64,000 nucleotides of DNA from MH13 sp042140245 (GCF_042140245.1 NZ_CP159483.1:3534001-3598000), one strand, 5' to 3'; positions 43,167 through 52,618 are shown, numbered from the stretch's first letter. Notes: generated from the letters alone by a model not told the origin. A program made the numbers and translations.

Positions 43167-43969
43167 GCGATGTGCAAACCGTTGCAACCCTTGCTGATGC
43201 CGCCCGTCAAATGGGTGCAGACAGCGCCTATCTGGGCGGTGGAACCGTTCTGATGCGCGATGTCAACGCAGGCACTGCCCCCTCGCGCTTGGTGCGCACC
43301 ACCGATCCGGCGCTCGGCGAGATACGGGCGTTGGGTGATCGCGTGGTTATCGGGGCAGGTGTTACGATGGCGCAGATTTTGGCTCACCGCGACCTCGATT
43401 TCCTTCATCCTGTTGCCCGCCTAATTGGTGGCCCGCAAGTCCGCAACATGGGCACCGTTGGAGGCAATCTGTTTGCTCCACACCCTTATGGCGATTTTGC
43501 CGTCGCTCTTTTAGCGCTCGGCGCACAAGTGACGATGGCAGGCGCATCAAGTGGTTCAGCACGACCCATAGACGATGTGCTCAGGGACCGCGAACGCCCC
43601 TCAGGTCTGGTTGCCTCTGTTGAAGTTCAGCGCCCATCAGCCGGTTCATTTGGCTTTCGCAAGGTCAGCCGCGTCAAACCCAAGGGCGTGTCAGTCATGT
43701 CGATTGCGGTTCTCGCGCCGCAGTCCGGCGGGCGCATCCAAGGAGCACGTGTTGCCTGGGGCGCGATGGCGTCTGGGCCAGTCCGCGGACAAGCCGTGGA
43801 ACGCGCCCTGGATGGCCAGTCGTTGGATTCAACCACGATAGAGCGAGCCGCTCAGGTTGCAACCGATGGCCTGAGCCCACCAACGGATCCGCTGGCAACC
43901 AGCTGGTATCGCCAGGAAGTGGCAGGGGTTCATCTGCGTCGACTGCTCCAATCCATGGGAGGCCGCTGA
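43163..43969 (+). CDS. molybdenum hydroxylase FAD-binding (medium) subunit
   Basis: This 268-residue medium subunit (CoxM/FAD_binding_5 type) carries electrons from the iron-sulfur subunit to an acceptor. FAD-contact motifs are YLGGGTVLMRDVNAG near residue 25 and GPQVRNMGTVGGNLFAPHP near 90, followed by the CO_deh_flav_C domain with RKVSRVKPKGVSVMSIAV. It overlaps SRPBCC 2 by four bases and the 2Fe-2S subunit by one base. The set is complete with the small subunit and the split large subunit. Confidence 0.88.
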   Translation: MSDVQTVATLADAARQMGADSAYLGGGTVLMRDVNAGTAPSRLVRTTDPALGEIRALGDRVVIGAGVTMAQILAHRDLDFLHPVARLIGGPQVRNMGTVGGNLFAPHPYGDFAVALLALGAQVTMAGASSGSARPIDDVLRDRERPSGLVASVEVQRPSAGSFGFRKVSRVKPKGVSVMSIAVLAPQSGGRIQGARVAWGAMASGPVRGQAVERALDGQSLDSTTIERAAQVATDGLSPPTDPLATSWYRQEVAGVHLRRLLQSMGGR

Positions 43970-44445
43970 TGGCCAAGAAGCCCGTCAATCTAACGCTGAA
44001 CGGTATGCCGACAGCAGCTTTCGCTGATCCAAGACAAAACCTGCTGGAGTTTCTGCGGCGCGGCGTGGGCGACCTGACACCCAAATACGGTTGCGGACAA
44101 GGCACTTGCGGCGCGTGCACCGTGACCATTGACGGTGAAACGCAACTCTCATGCCTCGTGCTTGCTGAAACCGTTGACGGCAAGGCTGTCGGCACCGCAG
44201 GCGGTCTTGCTGACGGTGCGCAGCTGGACCCGCTGCAAGAGGCGTTCATGGAGAAGTTCGCGGCTCAGTGCGGGTATTGCACACCGGGCATGCTGGTTTC
44301 TGCGCGTGCGCTGTTGGAGCGCAATCCCAACCCAACACGTGAAGACGTTATCGAAGGCATTTCGGGAAACCTCTGCCGTTGCACAGGCTACGAGCCAATC
44401 ATTGAAGCCATCCTTTCTGTTGCGAACGGGAGGGCTTCGGCGTGA
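43969..44445 (+). CDS. molybdenum hydroxylase 2Fe-2S (small) subunit
   Basis: This 158-residue CoxS-type protein holds two 2Fe-2S clusters. The plant-type cluster is bound by YGCGQGTCGACTVTIDGE and a later cysteine (QLSCLV). The second is bound by QCGYCTPGMLVSA and NLCRCTGYEPI near the C-terminus. All cysteines are present. The stop overlaps the GTG start of the large subunit gene. Electrons pass from the molybdopterin site through it to FAD. Confidence 0.92.
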   Translation: MAKKPVNLTLNGMPTAAFADPRQNLLEFLRRGVGDLTPKYGCGQGTCGACTVTIDGETQLSCLVLAETVDGKAVGTAGGLADGAQLDPLQEAFMEKFAAQCGYCTPGMLVSARALLERNPNPTREDVIEGISGNLCRCTGYEPIIEAILSVANGRASA

Positions 44446-46166
44446 ACGACATGACCAACACTTTTGAGTTTCGTAAAGAACTGTTCGCTGATGAGCGCGA
44501 CGAAAACCTCAACGAAATCGGCAAGCGCGCGCGGCGCCAGGACATTGAGGGCCATGTAACGGGCCGATCACCCTTCTACGACGATCACCTGTTCGATGGG
44601 TTACTGCACATGCGTTGCGTGCGCTCGCCCCACCACCACGCCCGCATTCGTCGCATCGATACCTCACAGGCAGACAGCATGCCGGGCGTTGTGCGCATCA
44701 TCACCGGTGCTGATGTTCCCACCAACATGAACACGCTGTTATCGCTGCTCGATTTTGGGCTGGATGATGAGCCGGTTCTGTCCGTCTCCAAGGTGGCCTA
44801 TGTCGGCGAGCCCGTTGCCGCTGTCATCGCCCATACCGAAGCCGAAGCACGCGCGGCGGTGAAGGCGGTACAGGTGGAATGGGACATCCTACCCCATGTC
44901 CATGATGTGGAAGAAGCCCTGAAGCCCGGCGCGCCAACTGTGTGTGACGTCTATCCCAGCAACGCGTTCATCTACCACGGCAAGTACGACCATCAGAAGC
45001 TTCGCTATGGCGATGTGGATGCCGCCATGGCCTCAGCGGACCATATTGTTGAAACACGCCATCAGATGTCGCCCATCGAGCAGGCTCCCATAGAAACATG
45101 CGGCGCGATTGCAGCACCTGAGCAGAACGGCCGCTATGTTTGCTACACCGGCACCCAGGGCTTGTTCTTCTCGCTTGGTACGGCGGCTAAGGTACTCAAT
45201 CAGCCATCTTCGCGGTTGCACTTCATTGGCGGTACAGTTGGCGGCGGTTTTGGTGGGAAAGTGGATTCCATCCATGAGCCTCTGGCCATTTTGGGCACGA
45301 TGCTGACCGGCAAGCCGTGTAAATCGCATTGGGACCGCGAAGAAGAAATGCAGGTGGGTGCTCCACGTGGTGCCGAGCGTTGGTACATCACCGACGGGGT
45401 TATGAATGATGGCCGCATCGTCGCTCGCAAGTTTCGCGGTTACTTCGATTGTGGCGCCTACACACGGCTCTCATCCTACGCCGTGATCAAGTCAGTCGGG
45501 CACCTTCCTGGCCCGTACACCATCCCGAATGTCTACGCAGATGTTTACTGCGTTTATACCAACCGCACACCTGCAACGGCTATGCGCGGCTTTGGCATCA
45601 CTGGCGTGGATTTTTCCATCGAAGCGCATATGGATCAGGTCGCAGAAACAGTGGGCATCAATCCCATCGATCTGCGTATTCTCAATGCTTATCGCGATGG
45701 CGATATGAAGGCCCATCGGCGTATCGCCAAGAACTGTGCGTTCATCGAGTGTTGCCAGGTTGTTGCCGAAAAGGCTGGTGTGACGATCAAGCCAGAGTCG
45801 AAGGCGGCCTCGTCCTTGCGCGATGGCGGCGGCGCACGCGGTCAACTGCCAGCGCACACTGCAACCGATGAACATGGGCGCGTGGAGGGCTTTGAAGGCT
45901 GGAGCTACGCGCGCAAGGGCGGGGGTAATGCCACGACCGGCAGCGTACCTTCGAGTTCAACTCCGGTCGTGCCGTCTGCACCTGCTTCTCAACCCACGAC
46001 GCGACCATCGCCGCCTCCCCCCAACACACCAAGACAGCAGTCAACGCCCACAACTCAGTCAACCCCGGCGCAAACTCCCCCCACCGCGCCGGCGCCTGCC
46101 AGCACGGCAACCAAGAGGCGCTCACCCTCCCGCTTTTCCTCCATCTCTGGCTTCAGGAGGCGCTGA
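44442..46166 (+). CDS. molybdenum hydroxylase large subunit, N-terminal half (split gene)
   Basis: This 574-residue protein contains the hammerhead domain (about 30-150: HVTGRSPFYDDHLFDGLLHM, VAYVGEPVAAVIAHTEAEAR) and the first molybdopterin-binding domain (about 170-450: GGTVGGGFGGKVDSIHEPLA and AMRGFGITGVDFSIEAHMDQ). Instead of continuing into the second molybdopterin domain it ends with a 71-residue proline/threonine/serine tail (504-574) closing with RFSSISGFRRR. Its TGA overlaps the ATG of the next gene, which encodes the missing half. The start is a GTG. Either a natural split subunit or a frameshifted single gene would fit. Confidence 0.85.
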   Translation: MNDMTNTFEFRKELFADERDENLNEIGKRARRQDIEGHVTGRSPFYDDHLFDGLLHMRCVRSPHHHARIRRIDTSQADSMPGVVRIITGADVPTNMNTLLSLLDFGLDDEPVLSVSKVAYVGEPVAAVIAHTEAEARAAVKAVQVEWDILPHVHDVEEALKPGAPTVCDVYPSNAFIYHGKYDHQKLRYGDVDAAMASADHIVETRHQMSPIEQAPIETCGAIAAPEQNGRYVCYTGTQGLFFSLGTAAKVLNQPSSRLHFIGGTVGGGFGGKVDSIHEPLAILGTMLTGKPCKSHWDREEEMQVGAPRGAERWYITDGVMNDGRIVARKFRGYFDCGAYTRLSSYAVIKSVGHLPGPYTIPNVYADVYCVYTNRTPATAMRGFGITGVDFSIEAHMDQVAETVGINPIDLRILNAYRDGDMKAHRRIAKNCAFIECCQVVAEKAGVTIKPESKAASSLRDGGGARGQLPAHTATDEHGRVEGFEGWSYARKGGGNATTGSVPSSSTPVVPSAPASQPTTRPSPPPPNTPRQQSTPTTQSTPAQTPPTAPAPASTATKRRSPSRFSSISGFRRR

Positions 46167-47203
46167 TGGCCATTCACACAGGTCGCGGCTTTGCGGCGAT
46201 CAACTATCCGATCGGCATGAATTTGGGCGGAGACCCGTCGCAGGCGCTTGTCCATTCCAACCCTGACGGCAAGTTCACCGTGGCCCTATCGGCTATTGAC
46301 CTGGGGCAAGGCATGAAGTCGGTGACCCGACAGATCGCCGCCGAAACCTTAGGCGTGCCGTTGGCTGATGTTTATGTCGACACCGCCGACAGTGACACCG
46401 GCCCGCACGATATGGGTTCCTTTGCCAGCCGTGGCACGCACCGGATGGGCAATGCGGTCATCCAAGCCTCGTTGGAAGCTCGCTCGGTGATGCTAGAAGC
46501 AGCCGCCGAAGAGCTGGAAGTCGATCCGGGCGATCTGGTCACCGATGGGCAAGGCAACATCCATGTAAGGGGCGCGCCATCGCGCTCCATCACCACCATG
46601 GCTGCCTCGCAGGCCGCACAGTTTAAGCAAGGCCGCACCATTGCGGGGCGCGGCATCTTCCTCGTCCCATTGTCCGAAGTGGATCCAGAAACCGGTGAGA
46701 TGTCACCGGTTACCACCTTCGCCCATGCCGCCATGCTGGTGGAAGTCGAGGTGGATGATGAAACCGGAGAAGTGGCCGTCACCGACATGCAGTCGGCCTA
46801 TGAGGTTGGCCGCGCCTTGAACCCGGGGATGGTGGAGCAGCAACTGCGTGGCGGTGCCTGGATGGGCATGAGCCATGCCGCTTGGGAAACGACGGAGCCT
46901 TACTACCCACAGCGTGACCATGGCCCTGTCGATTTCAACGACTATCTGATGCCAGGTCCTGGCGATCTTGCACCCCATCACATCTCAGTTCTGGAACGCC
47001 CGGCTGAGGACGGTCCTTTTGGCGGGAAAGGCCCCGGTGAGATGTGCGCCAATCCTGTCCTTCCTGCTGTCGTCAACGCGATCTACGACGCGGTGGGTGT
47101 GCGCTTGTATGAACTGCCGGTCACACCGGAAAAGGTTCTGCGCGGCCTGCAAGCCAATGGTGGGGCAAAACCACGCCAGATGATCTCAGGCATGGCTGGA
47201 TAA
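46166..47203 (+). CDS. molybdenum hydroxylase large subunit, C-terminal half (split gene)
   Basis: This 345-residue protein begins MAIHTGRGFAAINYPIGMNL, exactly where the second molybdopterin domain of xanthine-dehydrogenase-type large subunits starts. It contains VALSAIDLGQGMKSVTRQIA, DTGPHDMGSFASRGTHRMGN and the active-site glutamate region GGKGPGEMCANPVLPAVVNA near 288. The catalytic glutamate is present. It is coupled to the N-terminal half by a one-base overlap, so both would be made in equal amounts and could assemble. Confidence 0.87.
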   Translation: MAIHTGRGFAAINYPIGMNLGGDPSQALVHSNPDGKFTVALSAIDLGQGMKSVTRQIAAETLGVPLADVYVDTADSDTGPHDMGSFASRGTHRMGNAVIQASLEARSVMLEAAAEELEVDPGDLVTDGQGNIHVRGAPSRSITTMAASQAAQFKQGRTIAGRGIFLVPLSEVDPETGEMSPVTTFAHAAMLVEVEVDDETGEVAVTDMQSAYEVGRALNPGMVEQQLRGGAWMGMSHAAWETTEPYYPQRDHGPVDFNDYLMPGPGDLAPHHISVLERPAEDGPFGGKGPGEMCANPVLPAVVNAIYDAVGVRLYELPVTPEKVLRGLQANGGAKPRQMISGMAG

Positions 47204-47206
47204 AGC

Positions 47207-48088
47207 ATGCCCGTTCGCCGACTCCCTGCCGGATTGGGTGGACCGCCAGCGCTGGCGAGCGCGCTGCGTGATGCGCAATATATTGCATCCGACGATTTGG
47301 CGACGGCGACCTTTCTGGCGCTTTCGTTGCAAAAGCCATTGCTTCTTGAGGGTGCGCCAGGGGTTGGCAAAACTGAAGGCGCAAAAGCACTTGCCTCCAT
47401 TATGGGGCGCGAGCTGGTTCGCCTGCAATGCTATGAGGGTATCGATGCATCAGCGGCAATGTATGAGTGGAACTTCCCGCGCCAGATGTTGGCCATCCGC
47501 CAAGCTGGTGATGACTATGTGAACCTCTACAGCGATGAGTTTCTGATCGCTCGGCCAATCCTGCAAGCGTTGGAGCAGCCGAGTGATCGTGTGCTGTTGA
47601 TCGATGAAATCGACCGCGCAGACCATGAGTTCGAAGCGTTCCTGCTGGAGTTCCTGTCCGACTTCACACTCTCCATTCCCGAGCGCGGCACAATGCGTGC
47701 GGTTGAGCCGCCCATTGTTGTTCTCACGTCCAATCGCACCCGTGAACTGCATGAAGCGCTGCGACGCCGGTGTGTCTATCACTGGATCGACTATCCAGAC
47801 CCAGCGCTTGAGGCGAGCATTGTCATGATGCGCGCATCGACCGTCGCTCACGACACTGCGCACAAGGTGGTTGCTGCAGTTGGCCAGTTGCGCGAGCAAC
47901 CTCTGGCCAAGCCCCCGGGCGTGGCGGAAACGGTGGAGTGGGCCGAGGCAGCAACACTGTTGCACCAACAGGGCGCAACCTGGCCACGGGCTTTCGCGCG
48001 CGCTATCGGGGTCGTCCTGAAAGACCAAGATGATCTGGAGTTCATAGCACCGCAGGTGGATGCTCTGCTGGAGCGGGTGGCATCATGA
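47207..48088 (+). CDS. MoxR-type AAA+ ATPase (CoxD-like)
   Basis: This 293-residue AAA+ ATPase has Walker A LLEGAPGVGKTEGAKALA near residue 46 and Walker B VLLIDEIDRADHEFEAFLLE near 130, plus sensor 1 in VVLTSNRTRELHEALRRRC. In CO dehydrogenase clusters CoxD is a MoxR ATPase that works with the VWA protein CoxE to mature the metal site. The pairing here with a VWA gene (4-bp overlap) and a molybdenum hydroxylase matches that. Confidence 0.9.
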   Translation: MPVRRLPAGLGGPPALASALRDAQYIASDDLATATFLALSLQKPLLLEGAPGVGKTEGAKALASIMGRELVRLQCYEGIDASAAMYEWNFPRQMLAIRQAGDDYVNLYSDEFLIARPILQALEQPSDRVLLIDEIDRADHEFEAFLLEFLSDFTLSIPERGTMRAVEPPIVVLTSNRTRELHEALRRRCVYHWIDYPDPALEASIVMMRASTVAHDTAHKVVAAVGQLREQPLAKPPGVAETVEWAEAATLLHQQGATWPRAFARAIGVVLKDQDDLEFIAPQVDALLERVAS

Positions 48089-49191
48089 GCGTACACGCGT
48101 TGCCCACTGCTGCCACACCCTTTCTGCGGTTTGCGCTGGCACTTCGGCAATCAGGCTTTCCTGCGGCGCCCGAGCAAAGCGAGATGTTCCTTGCTTCGGT
48201 TGGCCTGCTTGGCCCGACATCCATGTTGGATATTCGTCGGGCGGCACATGCTATCTTTGGACCCGCGCCGGAACGCCGCGATGAGTTCGACGAAGTGTTC
48301 GACAGCATCTTCCTTGGCCGCAGTTTTGCGGCGCCAGCTGAGGGTGCGCCAGAAGATATGCCCAATGCCTATGATGGCGGCGAGTTTGAGCTGCTGCCTG
48401 ATCCCGATGAGGAAGAACCTTCCGGCGCGGATGCAACACAGCTTGAACGGCTGAACCAGCGCGTTTTCGACACGCAGGATGAGGACGCAACCCTGCGGTT
48501 GTTTGCGAAGAGTGCGTCACGTGCGCTGCCACGGCGCAAGTCGCGCCGTACCCAAGGCGGAAAGGGACGTTTGGCTGACGCGCGCCGGGCGTTCCGCGAC
48601 ATGTTGCGCAGAGATGGCGAAATCGCCGCATTGCCAACACGCACACGTCGCCAGCGTCAACGCCGTGTGCTCATGCTGATAGATGTCTCAGGTTCCATGA
48701 AGACGGGAACCGACAGTCGCCTTCGGTTGGCCCACGCCTTGGTGCAAGCGGGTGAGCGCGTGGAAGTTTTTACCCTCGGCACACGCCTGACACGGGTCAC
48801 ACGAGCCCTTAAGCACCGCAACCGCGATCAAGCCATGGCTCTTGCCTCTGGTCTTGTTGCCGACTGGGATGGTGGCACACGGTTGGGCGATGCTTTGGCC
48901 GTTTTCCTCTCCGTTCCACGTTTCGCATCTTTTGCCCGAGGCGCGCTGACAGTCATCGTGTCTGACGGGCTAGAGCGTGGTCGGCCGGAAGCGCTGGTAG
49001 CTGCCATGACAAAGCTGCGCGGCCTCTCCTGGTCTACTCTTTGGCTCTCGCCCTTGGCAGCCGATCCAGCCTATCGGCCGGACACCGAAGCCATGCGCAT
49101 GATCCTGCCAATGATCGACGAATTGGGCGATGGCTCAACGGGGCAGACCCTGGCCCATGAAGTGATCTCGTTCGCCAAGGGAGCGCGCTGA
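48085..49191 (+). CDS. VWA-domain protein (CoxE-like)
   Basis: This 368-residue protein has an acidic middle section and a C-terminal VWA domain (about 190-360) with an intact metal-ion-dependent adhesion site: MLIDVSGSMKTGTDS (DxSxS), followed by GGTRLGDAL and the aspartate of VIVSDGLERGRPE. CoxE-type proteins act with MoxR ATPases in maturation of molybdenum enzymes. The gene overlaps the MoxR gene by four bases and the amidohydrolase by one. Confidence 0.9.
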   Translation: MSVHALPTAATPFLRFALALRQSGFPAAPEQSEMFLASVGLLGPTSMLDIRRAAHAIFGPAPERRDEFDEVFDSIFLGRSFAAPAEGAPEDMPNAYDGGEFELLPDPDEEEPSGADATQLERLNQRVFDTQDEDATLRLFAKSASRALPRRKSRRTQGGKGRLADARRAFRDMLRRDGEIAALPTRTRRQRQRRVLMLIDVSGSMKTGTDSRLRLAHALVQAGERVEVFTLGTRLTRVTRALKHRNRDQAMALASGLVADWDGGTRLGDALAVFLSVPRFASFARGALTVIVSDGLERGRPEALVAAMTKLRGLSWSTLWLSPLAADPAYRPDTEAMRMILPMIDELGDGSTGQTLAHEVISFAKGAR

Positions 49192-50081
49192 TGCAGGTTG
49201 TCGACAGCCATTTCCACGTTTGGCAGCAGGCAGACCTGCCCTGGCTTTCCGGTCCTATGCAGCCGCGCATTTTTGGCCCCTATGAGCCGATCCGTCGTGA
49301 CTATCTGATGGCAGAGTATCTCGAAGACACCCGCCATACCGGTGTTGAGAAATCGGTCTATGTGCAGGCCAACTGGCCAGTTGATCAAGCTGAGGACGAA
49401 GTTGCCTGGGTCTCCACAATTGCCAAGGAGACGGGCTGGCCGCACGGTATTGTTGGTTATGCCGATATGACCGTGGAGGATGTGCGTTCAGCGCTCGACC
49501 GCCTAACCGTATACCCGCGCATGCGCGGCATTCGCCAGCAATTTCATTGGCATGAAAATCCGCTGTTTCGGTTTGCGGCTCACGGCGATGTCTGCCAGGA
49601 CAAGACCGTTCAGGCGAATGTAGCGCGCTTGGCTGATTATGGTTGGAGCTTTGACCTGCAAGTCTTTGCCGGTCAAATGGATGGCGCCTGTGAGCTGGTC
49701 GACGCCTGCCCGGATGTGACGTTTGTGCTGCAACATGCAGGCATGCTGACCGACACCAGCCAGGAAGGTCGTGACCACTGGCGCAGGCAGACGGCTAAGC
49801 TCGCGGCCCGGCCCAATGTGACGTCCAAGCTTTCAGGTTTTGGCACCTTCATTCACAAGCGCGACGCGCAGCACATCACCTGGCTGACGCGCGAGACGGT
49901 GGCACTGTTTGGCGCTGAGCGCTGTCTGTGGGGCTCCAATTTTCCCATCGAAAAGCTCTGGACCGACTACCCGTCGCTTCTCGATACCCATCGCATGGCG
50001 GCAGGCGCCTTAAGCACTGCCGAGCAAGCGGCCATTTTCAACGACACTGCAAGCCGGGTCTACCGGCTCAGCGAACACTAA
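49191..50081 (+). CDS. amidohydrolase_2-family metal-dependent hydrolase (possible lactonase)
   Basis: This 296-residue TIM-barrel hydrolase has the N-terminal metal motif VVDSHFHVWQ, a mid-chain histidine in FVLQHAGM and the C-terminal aspartate region RCLWGSNFPIEKLW. These fit the amidohydrolase_2 group, which includes sugar-lactone, sulfomuconolactone and pyrone-dicarboxylate lactonases and decarboxylases. It is followed by two further lactonase-like genes, which suggests ring-opening chemistry. Exact substrate unknown. Confidence 0.85.
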   Translation: MQVVDSHFHVWQQADLPWLSGPMQPRIFGPYEPIRRDYLMAEYLEDTRHTGVEKSVYVQANWPVDQAEDEVAWVSTIAKETGWPHGIVGYADMTVEDVRSALDRLTVYPRMRGIRQQFHWHENPLFRFAAHGDVCQDKTVQANVARLADYGWSFDLQVFAGQMDGACELVDACPDVTFVLQHAGMLTDTSQEGRDHWRRQTAKLAARPNVTSKLSGFGTFIHKRDAQHITWLTRETVALFGAERCLWGSNFPIEKLWTDYPSLLDTHRMAAGALSTAEQAAIFNDTASRVYRLSEH

Positions 50082-50096
50082 ACTTGGGAGGACGTC

Positions 50097-50948
50097 ATGG
50101 CGTTAGAAGTTAAGGTACTCGACTATGGAGACATTGAGCTGGAATCCAGCTTTTTGGTGCTGGCGCGCGACTGCGGCCGCACCCGTCGCGTGCCGGTCTA
50201 TGGCTTTTTGATCCTTGGCGGCCAGTATCCCATCGTGGTCGACACCGGCTATCGCGATAACGCGATTATGGAAACACTGGGCATGCGCGGCCTACAGTTC
50301 CACGAGAACATGATTGAGCGCCAACTGGCCAATCACGGCGTGAAGATGAGCGATGTGCGCTATGTGCTGCACACGCATCTGCACATCGATCATGCCGGGA
50401 AGGACGATCACTTCTCAATGAACACCACCGTGGTGATCAACCGGCGTGAACTTGAGTATTCCGTCTCGGGCTTGATGCACCCGCAATATCCCAAGCCCGA
50501 TATCATGCATCTGGTGGAGCGGCTGCACACGCCCGGTGCTCTGCGGCTTGAGGACCTTGAAATCTCTGGGCCAATCGAGCTGATCCCCGGTGTCTACTTG
50601 GAAGCGGCAGGTGCTCACACCGAAGGTTCCATGAATGTGCATGTGGATACGGCCGAAGGGCGCGCCACTCTGTGTGGCGATGTCATCTACGACTTCAACG
50701 ATCAGATTATCAATCCGATCCACACGTTCGGGCCAGAGGAGTATCAGCCCACCGGCAATCATGGTGGTTCCAAGCGCAATGAAAAGGCACAGGTACGCAA
50801 ACTTATGTATTCGGGTGCGAAGTTCCTGCTACCTGTGCATGACAAACCAGCGCTGATCGAGAATGGTCAAGTGGTCGGGCGGCTCGATATGGCAATCCCG
50901 GGGCCCGTCACACAGTCCGTGCCGCGCCGTGACTGGTTCCCCATGTAG
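50097..50948 (+). CDS. metallo-beta-lactamase-fold hydrolase of the N-acyl homoserine lactonase family
   Basis: This 283-residue MBL-fold enzyme has the dinuclear zinc motif LHTHLHIDHAGK near residue 90, the third histidine in GAHTEGSMNVHVDTAEG, the bridging aspartate in TLCGDVIYDFND and a final histidine in LPVHDKPALI. The layout resembles AttM/AhlD-type lactonases. In a catabolic operon it more likely opens a pathway lactone than a quorum signal, but quenching is not excluded. GGGAGG precedes the ATG. Confidence 0.85.
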   Translation: MALEVKVLDYGDIELESSFLVLARDCGRTRRVPVYGFLILGGQYPIVVDTGYRDNAIMETLGMRGLQFHENMIERQLANHGVKMSDVRYVLHTHLHIDHAGKDDHFSMNTTVVINRRELEYSVSGLMHPQYPKPDIMHLVERLHTPGALRLEDLEISGPIELIPGVYLEAAGAHTEGSMNVHVDTAEGRATLCGDVIYDFNDQIINPIHTFGPEEYQPTGNHGGSKRNEKAQVRKLMYSGAKFLLPVHDKPALIENGQVVGRLDMAIPGPVTQSVPRRDWFPM

Positions 50949-50993
50949 GGCCATCGCATACACCGTTCCATGCAACGCTGAAGGGCACTCGCC

Positions 50994-52580
50994 ATGACAC
51001 ATCAGGTGATGGATCCAGCCTTTGCAGGGCTGATTGATGAGCACGCGCCGGTCCGCCAAGTGGGCTCTGGCTTCACATTTACCGAAGGGCCAATCTGGCA
51101 TCCGGTAGAACAGTATCTGCTTTTCTCCGATATGCCTGCCGACGTGCGGCGGCGGCTCGATGGTTCTGGTGTGCGTGAGGTTCTCAAGCCCTCGCACAAA
51201 GGCAATGGCATGACCTATGATGCCAACCTGAACCTCCTTGTGTGCGAACACTCAACAAGCAGCGTCACGCGCTTCGCGCCAGATGGCACCCGCACTGTGC
51301 TGTGCAGTCATTTTGAAGGCCGTGAGCTCAACTCCCCCAACGATCTGTGCGTCAAATCAGATGGATCGATCTGGTTCACCGATCCTTGGTATGGTCGGAT
51401 GCCGGGCTTCGGCGTGGAACGGCCGCGTGAACTGGGTTGGCAAGGAGTTTTCCGATTGCCGCCCAACCACAAGCCCGGTGACGAGCCTGAGCTGATGGTG
51501 GATCGCTACACTTTCACCATGCCCAACGGTCTTTGCTTTTGTCCGACCGAAGATCGGTTGTTCGTCAACGACACTGAACAGGCCAACATTCGCGTCTATG
51601 ACATCAAAGGCGACACGCTGGTCAACGGACGCGTTTTTGCCTCCGGCATCAAGGACAGCATGTTGCCCGGTGTGCCAGACGGCATGAAGTGTGATGCGCA
51701 AGGCAATATCTGGGTAACTGCTCCCGGCGGTCTGTGGGTCTATACCATTGAAGGCCAGTTGATCGGCAAGGTAGCTATTCCGGAACTTTCCGCCAATTTG
51801 CATTGGGGCGGGCCGGACTGGCGCACACTTTACGTTTGCGCATCCACCAGCGTTTACGCGGTGGACACAAAAGTTGGCCCGCGCAACGAGCCGTTCATGC
51901 GCGCCCGCGGCCCGGCACCTGCCGTTGCAGCGCCATCGGCTGCGGCCGCATCCGCTCCAGCCACTTCGGGCGATGCGCTTGAGTTGGATGCCTCACGCTG
52001 TGCCCTCATCATTCAAGACATGCAGAACGATGTGGTGATGGAGGGCGGTGCTTTTGCCGAGTCCGGCTCCCCCATTCACTGCCGTGAACAGAACGCCATT
52101 GCCAATGTTGCCCGGCTCGCCGAACGATGCCGACAGGTTGGTGTGCCCGTTATTCATGTACACTTCTTGGTGCCCCCCGGCGCGCCCGGCCTGACCCTCA
52201 ACGCGCCACTGTTTGAAACAACACTCGACAGCAACGCCCTTGTGAAGGGCACCTGGGGTGGTTCACCAGTGGCCGAGCTAGAACCACGCCCTGGCGACTA
52301 TGTGGTGGAAAAAAACCGCATGTCGGCTTGGGAAGGCAGTCAGCTGGAAACCATCCTCAAGGCCGAGGGCCGAGATATGATCATCGAGACTGGAGCCTGG
52401 ACCAACATGTCGGTGGAGCACACCGCGCGCACGGGAGCCGACAAGGGTTATGTGATGGTGATCCCTGAGGATGGCTGCTCAACCATGAACGCCGATTGGC
52501 ACAATGCCTCGATCAATTACGCCATGCAGAACGTCGCATTGGTCACCAAAACCGACCAGGTGATCGCCGCGCTGCGGTGA
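50994..52580 (+). CDS. SMP-30/gluconolactonase fused to an isochorismatase-like domain with Cys replaced by Ser
   Basis: This 528-residue two-domain protein begins with an SMP-30/gluconolactonase beta-propeller (about 15-300) with FTEGPIWHP, the metal-ligand segments NSPNDLCVKSDGSIWFTDPW and PDGMKCDAQGNIWVTAPG, and a likely sugar-lactonase fold. An alanine/proline linker (about 304-327) leads to an isochorismatase-like domain (about 328-528). There the catalytic Asp342 (IIQDMQND) and Lys440 (VVEKNRMSAW) are kept, but the nucleophile position is serine (Ser473 in TNMSVEHTAR) rather than cysteine. The second domain may be non-hydrolytic or use serine. Confidence 0.88.
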   Translation: MTHQVMDPAFAGLIDEHAPVRQVGSGFTFTEGPIWHPVEQYLLFSDMPADVRRRLDGSGVREVLKPSHKGNGMTYDANLNLLVCEHSTSSVTRFAPDGTRTVLCSHFEGRELNSPNDLCVKSDGSIWFTDPWYGRMPGFGVERPRELGWQGVFRLPPNHKPGDEPELMVDRYTFTMPNGLCFCPTEDRLFVNDTEQANIRVYDIKGDTLVNGRVFASGIKDSMLPGVPDGMKCDAQGNIWVTAPGGLWVYTIEGQLIGKVAIPELSANLHWGGPDWRTLYVCASTSVYAVDTKVGPRNEPFMRARGPAPAVAAPSAAAASAPATSGDALELDASRCALIIQDMQNDVVMEGGAFAESGSPIHCREQNAIANVARLAERCRQVGVPVIHVHFLVPPGAPGLTLNAPLFETTLDSNALVKGTWGGSPVAELEPRPGDYVVEKNRMSAWEGSQLETILKAEGRDMIIETGAWTNMSVEHTARTGADKGYVMVIPEDGCSTMNADWHNASINYAMQNVALVTKTDQVIAALR

Positions 52581-52618
52581 GGCCAGCGATCAGCGCTGTA
52601 CTATGAGAAGGAATTGCG

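Noticed and set aside
46100..46170. A sequencing frameshift as the cause of the split large subunit
   Set aside because: Not excluded, but the other frames near the junction show no family sequence, and the TGATG overlap matches other junctions of the operon, so two genes were annotated.
50097..50948. A dedicated quorum-quenching system based on the AHL-lactonase-like gene
   Set aside because: No LuxI/LuxR genes are near, and the gene lies inside a catabolic operon with other lactonase-like enzymes.
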